Shown: positions 57,500 to 64,000 of the stretch, piece after piece
How the letters are laid out: each line of letters begins with the position of its first letter
Numbering within the stretch: position 1 is the first letter of the stretch
Assembly: GCA_018806985.1 (NCBI GenBank)
Contig: JADANN010000468.1
Coordinates: 1,612,001 to 1,676,000, forward strand
From: Angiostrongylus vasorum
Lineage: Eukaryota > Nematoda > Chromadorea > Rhabditida > Metastrongylidae
DNA: 64,000 nucleotides
Direction of reading: 5' to 3'
Notes under the pieces: model-generated
What the model saw: the letters and a program-made list of their open reading frames with translations, nothing else
Databases searched by the model: none
Told to the model about the DNA's origin: nothing
Position numbers and translations under genes: made by a program

Positions 57500-58290
57500 T
57501 AGATGTTCTTTTTGTGGTGTTTTCGATTAACAAGAGTTGATGGCTAAGAGATAGATAACTATCAAGTCATAAGTGTGACGACCTGTCGCCGGCCGATGCC
57601 ATAATGATGAAGATATGATGGTGATGATGATGTGGTGATCATGACGACAATGATGGAGCGGTAATGACTGTGTAGGTAAGAGAGAACTGACGATTGACAG
57701 GTTCATCGATTCGAACGCATCAGAAGAAACATCGACTCCATGAAATCAGGAAAACAGACAACGGAAAGGAACAAGAAATAGGACAAAGAAATGCGGAAGA
57801 CGAACAGAGGAAATAGAAATGGGAAGAGAGAAAAGCCAAAGTTTCCTACATTTACCTCTCATCTGTGATGATTATGAATTGATTAGTCATTTGTTCAATA
57901 TACTGCAGTAAAGCTGTATACACACAAAAGCTTCGATTAGAACGTGAACAGCTTTACGAATTGCCAACACTGGTGGTTGTCGGGTTAAACCAAATAGAGG
58001 AAGAAAGGGGAAGGGAGCGGCAAAGGACGTAAAGATACAGAGGAAGTGAGGGAACGACACAGAAAGAGACAGAAAAAAGTAAGAGAAATGACGGATAGAG
58101 AGAGATAGGGAGAGTGGGAAGGCAAAGATATACTGGGAAACGTTGTGAAGAAAGAGACAAAGAAAAAAAGACAGATGAAAGAAGGAATGGAAAAAATTAC
58201 AGTAATGGTGGAACTCTCACTGACGTACGTTCTACTATATGTTTAACGGTAATCCTTCTTTAACTGACTAAATCAAGTAACTTTAAATTT
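57500..58290. other. Intergenic stretch, simple repeats only
   Basis: GATGATG-type repeat at 57600-57660 and an A/G-rich tract at 58000-58190; no supported gene. Confidence 0.5.
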
Positions 58291-58294
58291 AGAG

Positions 58295-58565
58295 CTCGTA
58301 CACTGCGCTGGTTAGAGGTGCCCTCCTTAAACACACAGTCTGTCGTTGGTTCGTTCCTACGCCCTGACTTAACCAAACACTTTGATTGAATCCAAAGTTG
58401 GGAAATTGATGCTAGAGTTATTTGGGTGGATCAAAACACTAATTTGGTACATCCATATGACTGCGTGTTGAGCCGCACTCGATTACCTCTGCGATGTTAC
58501 GAATGGAGTCGAATGCATAGCGCCTCCCTAACAGATGATCAACGCCGGATTCCTTACTTTTTTAT
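58295..58565 (+). repeat. Family A SINE, diverged
   Basis: GTACACTGCGCTGGTTAGAGG head, GTCGTTGGTTCGTTCC (B box region), GAATGGAGTCGAATGCATAG, GATCAACGCCGG. Confidence 0.65.
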
Positions 58566-58864
58566 CGTTTAATGATAAAATCGTAGGCGAAAGAACATGT
58601 GATGGGCCTCGTTATTTAAACTCTAGCCAGGGAATTTTTTTCTTTACGAGCTGTTATTTCCTCTTTTTACAGTATGATCGTTTTGTAAGGTTGTAATATT
58701 TGTTTCGAACAAAGCATTTTACAAAATGTTCACGCAATAAAATTGAAAATTCTATGGTGACTGTAATTTTTTACTTGTACTTCCATTAGCAGATCCGTGA
58801 CGAACTCAATGTAGCAGAAAATAACTTCTCCCAGTTAAACACAGTTTGAAATTTTTTAATAAAA

Positions 58865-59145
58865 AGGTAAAGCTCTGGGCGTTGATCAATCTCCGAGGGA
58901 TGCGCCATGCATTCGACTTCACTGAGCATCGTTAGAGGTGATGAAATGCATATTTGGCCTTTAAGTGACTCACGGTACCCTACCAGTGTGTCGAGCCACT
59001 GCTGCTATCTTCCCAGACAAATCTGGTACCAATTTGCCGATCCCAGGAGGATAGAAGGTTTGGTTAGCCACGGGGTTAGCGAAGATCGAGCCCATGTGTT
59101 TGTTGCAGGAAGCCCCCCGACCACTGCGCCACAAGCGCTCTTCGC
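58865..59145 (-). repeat. Family A SINE, full length
   Basis: Minus copy with head GCGCTTGTGGCGCAGTGGTC (A box perfect), CAGACAAATCTGGTACCAATT, CATGCATTCGACTTCACTG and ATCAATCTCCGAGGGATGC. Confidence 0.87.
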
Positions 59146-59149
59146 CACG

Positions 59150-59920
59150 AAATTTTTAATGGAAACGTGAAAACCTATAAGAATTGCAGGGAATCACAAT
59201 GTACAACTTTTATTTAGGGACCATTATTTTTTCGCATGGTAGGGTATTATGTGATAAACACAAAACAGAAAAAAATATTTGCTGCAAAAAAAAACCACAA
59301 AGATAACTTAGAAAATAGAATGTAAGGATCTGCCCATCCGTCCTTCAAAAACTCTAATTTTCAGTTAATCAAAAAAGCATGCAATTTACGTGAAACAGAA
59401 GGCTTGAATTGCTGATAAAGGAATCAATCACCTGTTTTTTGAACACAGCAAGCCATTAGAGGAAAGGCGGAATTGCTGAGAATTCACTCAAGGTTTCCCA
59501 CAACTAAGTGCAACGCACTCACTGACGAGATCCCGTTGGAGCCCCAAGGGAGTAACGACGCCATACGGGAAAAGCACTCATCTCAAAGCTGAGACTCCTG
59601 GACTCCTGTCAAGGGTTTTTTTTCGACCGCACACTTCGTCAAGAATTCTACTGTATAGCCATTTTTTTTCATTAGTTATAAATATTGTAAAAAGGAGGTG
59701 GCGCAGATGCTCACGCCGCGGGAGAGAGTCGCACTCAGAACGACGTTCCGCTTCGTCGCTTTTTTACTACAGTCAACCACTACGCAGTTCGTCCTCATTC
59801 AAGATAAGAGAGGATTGCTCGAATATTCGAGAAGCGGTAACGAAGGGAAAGAAAGAAAAATGAACAACAAACAGAGTTACCAAAAAAGAACGAAGGTTTT
59901 TGGTCCCTTTCATTGATTAA
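59150..59920. other. Intergenic stretch, short family B tail only
   Basis: 59225-59275 resembles the 3' tail of family B (TTTTTTCGCATGGTAGGGTAT). Otherwise nothing supported. Confidence 0.4.
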
Positions 59921-59924
59921 CGTA

Positions 59925-60260
59925 GGTTGCTAAACAAGTTTATTTAGCTGATGTTTAGACGTCTTCGTCTTCCTCAGAGTCGATGGCCCCAATCGAAGGT
60001 CCATAGTCGTTCCACTTCTTGATGTGGTGTCCTCGTCTTCCTATCGAGTCGAAACTTCTTCGTTGGAGCACCGCTAAAATGAGGGAACCTCACCCGGCGA
60101 TGCTCTTTATACAGGATAGTTATTGTTGACAGTTATTGTTCGGTCATAATAACTTGCTTTTCCCGGACAATCCATCCTGCAGAAGTCGCTATTATTATCA
60201 GCTAGCATATTAGCTAACAATATTTCGCAAGCCGACTTTCCCTTAACCTCGATATGACTA
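59925..60260 (-). repeat. Family II Penelope-type terminal repeat
   Basis: Parallel along about 330 bp to 61655-61995: hammerhead block, CGTCTTCCT-ACGAGTCG, ACAGTTATTGTTCGGTCA, GGACAATCCATCCTGC and the border phrase CGACTTTCCCTTAACCTCG. This conserved order defines the repeat. Confidence 0.7.
59947..59985 (-). ncRNA. Degenerate hammerhead ribozyme, family II
   Basis: Minus strand reads GACU, CUGAGGA, stem II GACG-AAGA-CGUC (perfect 4-bp stem, GAAG-type loop), UAAAC, AUC, AGC. GAAAC is UAAAC (G to U); AUC is a permissible NUH triplet. Confidence 0.6.
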
Positions 60261-60889
60261 ACCAACATGTATTCTAAGCTTCTTAAATGGCTGGTCCCAC
60301 ACAATCGTCGTCCCCGATGTGATTCCTACGAGTTATCACACAATGAGATCTTAAATAGGTAGGAAATGTGACGGCGCATTTCATTGAGATTCATTAGTAT
60401 CGAGAATTTCACAAAATTTTTTCTTGCTTCTACGGCAATCTGTACGATATCTTTCCTTTAGTTTTAGTGCTAAAATCTTCAGACCCCTTAGTCCTTGAAA
60501 AGAAGAAGAAGAAGCAAAAGCTTATGCAGGAAGGAAAATATAACACTATGAAGCAATATATTCTAAAGTCTTTTTTTACGTCTCTTTTACGTAAATTACT
60601 ATGTCTATTCTGAATTTTCTTTGATAGTGTGAGTAGACTAAAAGGAATGATGAAGCTTTATCATAAGGAAATGCCGTTAGCCAAGGAAAAAGTGATGCAA
60701 ACTGGTGGCTGCGAAAAAAAACTGGTGAAGAACGTCAGCTGAGCAAAGGAAAGAAAATTCGGAAAAGAACGAGAACGAAAAAGAATCAGATACTAATCAT
60801 CATTACAAAAACTGTTTTCACTCATTTAATACTTACTAAGAATACTCAGTTTACGAAGAAATTATTTGAAAATCCAAGCAGTTCAATCA

Positions 60890-61330
60890 TGAAAACGCTT
60901 TACAAAGACGGATTGGCATACAGAGAGACGGATGAACTAGTAGATGGATGTGACGTGAGGAGGGACGAATAAAGCAACGGATGGACGAACTAACGGAGAG
61001 AAAGGTAGATGAACGAACGAAAAGAGAGACAAAAAAATTGCTAAACGTACGTGCGGAGAAATGGTCAAAGGGTGCGATGAATGGAGCGATGGATGGACCT
61101 GTGGACGAATATGTGGAGAGACGGACGGATGAACAAGAGCACGAACGCGCGAAGGAACGGATAAAGGGAAAGATGAATAGACGAACGGATGAACTACTGG
61201 ACGGATATGTGGACAGATGGTGGATAGAAGATCGAGTAGAAGACGCGGAGTGAACGGATGAAGGAACGTGGATGAACGGACGGATAGAGGGACAGGGGGA
61301 TGGGCGGACGGACGACCGTTGGATGATTTG
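60890..61330. repeat. Degenerate GGACGGAT / GATGAACGGA tandem-like repeat
   Basis: Repeated GACGGATGAAC, GGATGGAC and GGACGGAT words on the plus strand. They produce a 213-codon open stretch on the minus strand and a 90-codon one on the plus strand, both low complexity. Confidence 0.7.
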
Positions 61331-61519
61331 AAATGATAGTGTCTGCTCGCCGACTGTGGGCTGAACGACAAAACGACGCACCGACGGAACTCGTTTCGTC
61401 GGCGGCAGTGATAACGGACGACCTACGTCAGCCAGCGGCGAAAGTGCAACGATGCTGTTCCGGTCGCCGACGAACCGACCTCCACCCACTCCTCCGGAAT
61501 CCTCCCTCACCACTTCGTT
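61330..61519 (-). CDS. Possible first exon, unknown
   Basis: GC-rich island with ATG at 61528 on the minus strand; the frame reads MVANEVVRED, then FVGDRNSIVALSPLADVGRP and SLPPTKRVPSVRRFVVQPTV before entering the low-complexity repeat. The codon pattern looks more gene-like than the repeat, but no domain is recognised and no clear donor was settled on. Confidence 0.3.
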
Positions 61520-61654
61520 CGCCACCATGCGATGAATGAGTAGAACAAACTGTAACTGTACACTTAACGCAACACCTCATTGCACCAATGGATTTGATCG
61601 TTCTTAAATTTTCTTTGGAAAAAAATGTACCTTGTTTCATTGATAAGCTAAAAG

Positions 61655-61995
61655 GAGGTTGATAAAGGTGTTTATTCGCCTAGTGTTTCAACACCGTCTT
61701 CATCAGAGCCAGTGATCCGTGTCCATGGTCCACTGCTGATCGTCGTCTCAAGGTGGCGTCTTCGTCTTCGTACGAGTCGGATCTTCCTCAGTGGGGCATC
61801 TCTCAACTGGAACAAGCCCACCGGGTAGCGCTCTTCTATAGAGGACGGTTGTTGTCGACAGTGATTGCCCGGTCACAATAGCTCTTTTTTCCTGGACAAT
61901 CCATTCTGCAAAAAGTCGGTGTTATGTAAGCTAGCACACAGCGAAATAATACTATTGTAAACTGACTTTTATTTAACCTCGGTAAAAACGATCAG
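61655..61995 (-). repeat. Family II Penelope-type terminal repeat
   Basis: Same block order as 59925-60260, with GGTCACAATAGCTC and GGACAATCCATTCTGC. It ends in GACTTTTATTTAACCTCGG. Confidence 0.7.
61676..61712 (-). ncRNA. Degenerate hammerhead ribozyme, family II
   Basis: Minus strand reads GGCU, CUGAUGA (61700-61706), AGACGGUGUU, GAAAC (61685-61689), ACU, AGGC. Both core boxes are intact; stem II is weak and the cleavage triplet breaks the NUH rule. Confidence 0.6.
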
Positions 61996-62172
61996 TGAAT
62001 TCATTGTTCCAACAACTGAGGGCCATCGACTCGGGCCATCGGCTCTATGGAAGATGAGGACGACGAAAAGTTAGCCGAATGTCACATTGCTTGGTAATAA
62101 CCCCATGTTATAACCCCTCAGTGAAATAAGGTAAACTGACCATTTTTACCGAGGTTAAATGAAAGCCGGTTT
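61959..62172. repeat. Inverted repeat of Penelope border sequence
   Basis: Arms 61959-61989 (AAACTGACTTTTATTTAACC, TCGGTAAAAA) and 62143-62172 (TTTTTACCGAGGTTAAATG, AAAGCCGGTTT) are inverted, about 150 bp apart. Confidence 0.65.
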
Positions 62173-62679
62173 AAAACAGTTTTCCTCTGGAGAATTTTCT
62201 TTTAGTTTTGCGGTTTTTCTGCGCTTTCTGGTACCAACATAACTATTTTACTTCCACCTCTTTTTTTTACTTTTATTTTTAATGTTTTGTAAGAGACTGA
62301 TCTTACAAAAATTAACAAAGACAGTTTGATGTGTGATTTCATTAAAATTTCTAAGTTTTTTTGCCTTTGTATTTTTTTCTTTCATATTTACTTAACTGCC
62401 TGTTCTACGATTCCTTCTCGTATTTTAAACAGTAAATCTCTGCCTCTTAGTTTTCCCGTCCACAATCGTTCACATATAGTGCGTATCTTCAGAATTCTTC
62501 CTAATTAGGAACAAAATCGAATTTTCGGAAAAGGGAATTCTTCCGTTCTGTAGTTGACATCGGTTTTTTTTGCTTAAGTTGTCACATTCAAGAGAACAAT
62601 GAGAAGAGTGAGAAGATAAAAAGAAGAACAAAGAAAAAAATCAACAAGAAACATCCAAGTATTCAATGTTTACTTTTTT

Positions 62680-62975
62680 ATTTACTGTCTACCACAATTT
62701 TTTCACGGCAAGGTATTATGCGAAATCAACCACAACGATGTTGAGAAATTCGAAAAACTTGGACCCTGGACCAGATCGAACCACGATGTCTCTTTCCGGG
62801 TGCTCGCGCTTTACATACTGCACCACGGAGGCCCTTGCTCTGCTTTTCACTTGGTTAGTTTTCTCTCTACTAGTGTTATCAGCAATACATATATCGTCTG
62901 TCAATGGGACTGAACCGGGGAGCCCACATCGGCACTGAACCCAGTCAAGCTGACACTGCACTCGACATCACAGTG
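62680..62975 (-). repeat. Family B2 SINE, near full length
   Basis: Minus sense GGGCCTCCGTGGTGCAGTAT head, GTGGTTCGATCTGG (B box), AGTTTTTCGAATTTCTC-like end and TTTTTTCACGGCAAGGTAT tail. It abuts the Penelope-like element that follows. Confidence 0.78.
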
Positions 62976-63017
62976 CTTACTTTTTTTCAAATCAGAGGGT
63001 TGGTGATGGACAACGAC

Positions 63018-63494
63018 TGCCACCAAGTCTTGCCATTGCGTTTATGTCTAAGGTGGAAGCAAGCACCGGTGCCTGATCTCGGGCCACTACTCTACGGTAG
63101 ATATGTAGAAGACTGTTTTGTCCTTTACTCAACACAAGAAGAAATAGACAAATGTTTCGAGTTGTTGAATGAACAGTCAGAGTGTACAAAGTTCACCCTA
63201 GAGAAACCGAAAGAAAACTGGCTTCCATTCCCGAACGTCCAAATTAGCCTGTCAGAAAATGGCTACATTAGGAAGTGGTACGGAAAGCCAAGTAATAAAA
63301 ACATCTTGGTTCATTACCTCTCCTCTCATCCCTCTCACACGAAAAGGGCGCTTGTAAGAAACATATTTCGAACAGCAACCAACGTGTACACGGGAAGAGA
63401 GCAGAGAGAGGAGTCCCGGAACTTGGCACGGCAAATAGCCATTTCTAATGGCTACGAAACTGTAGCTCGGGATAAGTGTAGGGGGAAATCCTAG
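63018..63494 (+). pseudogene. Penelope-like reverse transcriptase, C-terminal part
   Basis: The frame reads LGPLLYGRYVEDCFVLY, where YVED stands at the catalytic Y-x-D-D box (second metal-binding Asp motif altered, D to E at the first position). It continues EEIDKCFELLNEQSECTKFT, then NWLPFPNVQISL and NKNILVHYLSSHPSHTKRAL, the conserved thumb-side block of these elements (KxxYxxxxSHxxxxK). It ends at a stop at 63492-63494 just before the linker. An intact element would have the endonuclease fused downstream. Confidence 0.85.
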
Positions 63495-63509
63495 GCCCCC
63501 CAAACGGCA

Positions 63510-64000
63510 ACTCTAGCAATAAAAAGGTCCCGTTTATCCTACCCTTCATCTCAAATGATGCAAGTGCAGCTATAAAACGCTGCTTAAGAAAGGCGGGTCT
63601 GGAGAATTCGGCAAACGTAATTGAAATACCACCGAGTACTCTTAGGCGCCAGCTAGTTCGTAACCGCCTATATGACCGTCTATGTGCAACGCAAAATTGC
63701 ATAGTTTGCCCTAATGGTAGAGACGGTATTGCATGAGCTCGGGAAGAGTTTATCTGATCTCCTGTAAGGCGTGCGGAGACGAATACATTGGCGAAAAGGG
63801 CAGACCAGACTGTGTCCGCATAAAAGAACACCTAGCCGGCAAATGTAAACCAAATACCCCCGCTAGGCACGCATAGCACCCAGAGACATAACGGGGAGGA
63901 CTTTGAAGTAGGTGGCAGGATCCTCGCACAGGGAATCGAGAACACAAGCGCGCAAAACTCTCGAGGCGTTCTGGATTAATTCCAGAAATCCGAAAATGAA
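63510..64000 (+). pseudogene. Penelope-like linker and GIY-YIG endonuclease, several frame breaks
   Basis: Frames in succession give KKVPFILPFISNDASAAIKR, LRRQLVRNRLYDRLCATQNC, IVCPNGRDG, then VYLISCKACGDEYIGEKGRP and RIKEHLAGK (YLI...YIG, Arg, Glu of GIY-YIG), and a C-terminal RNPKM-like end. There is a stop after RDGIA near 63738 and later shifts, so it cannot be made as one protein. It matches the copy at 21.3-21.8 kb almost block for block. Confidence 0.85.

Larger units (their letters stand above)
62985..64000 (+). mobile_element. Penelope-like retroelement, 3' part, runs off window
   Basis: Reverse transcriptase C-terminal region followed by a spacer and a GIY-YIG endonuclease on the plus strand, in the standard order for endonuclease-bearing Penelope-like elements. 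The 5' end is truncated or replaced at the family B junction near 62980, and the 3' end lies beyond the window. Frame breaks show it is dead. Confidence 0.88.

Noticed and set aside
60887..61528. A 213-codon frame, the longest in the window.
   Set aside because: Two thirds of it is a degenerate repeat; only the first third is kept as a low-confidence exon.

Overview
The window looks like nuclear DNA of a clade V (strongylid) nematode, most likely a hookworm or close relative. It is AT-rich, with short exons of about 60 to 195 bp separated by long repeat-filled introns. It carries several short-interspersed-repeat families with tRNA-like promoters and Penelope-like retroelement fragments. The one protein it clearly encodes matches nematode DAPK-1 best. 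The species assignment is an inference.

Region 1 to 33 kb (minus strand). About half of the window is one gene, an orthologue of death-associated protein kinase dapk-1, read right to left. I reconstructed 24 exons from splice signals, codon phase and remembered family similarity. Exon 1 (ATG at 32931) to exon 8 encode the Ser/Thr kinase domain. Exons 9-10 encode the calmodulin-binding autoregulatory segment. Exons 11-19 encode ankyrin repeats, mostly one repeat per phase-0 exon. Exons 20-24 encode the Roc GTPase-like domain, from the P-loop to the THAT motif. The COR and death domains must lie beyond the left edge. The reconstructed part is about 886 codons. One splice junction (29164) is off by a single A in a homopolymer. 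One ankyrin repeat expected from C. elegans was not found in the 8.7 kb intron 14, and that intron may hold a nested gene on the same strand (about 11.3-12.7 kb).

Region 33 to 62 kb. I see no protein gene here that I can name. The sequence is mostly intergenic, with three dispersed families with tRNA-like promoters (called A, B and C here), a 350-400 bp dispersed repeat (D), simple repeats, one tRNA-Arg-like gene at 39.8 kb and a few GC-rich candidate exons (40.3 and 61.3 kb).

Retroelements. The last 1 kb (63.0-64.0 kb, plus strand) is a decayed Penelope-like element with a reverse transcriptase C-terminus and a GIY-YIG endonuclease. A second 5'-truncated copy lies at 20.9-21.9 kb on the minus strand inside a dapk-1 intron. 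The 3' flank of that copy, and about nine other sites, carry the CUGANGA / stem II / GAAAC / GUC layout of minimal type I hammerhead ribozymes. Every copy here has at least one core or cleavage-site lesion. The most unusual content of the window is this dispersed, partly palindromic set of Penelope-associated hammerhead repeats in two sequence families, including a 0.5 kb foldback element with a degenerate hammerhead in each arm.
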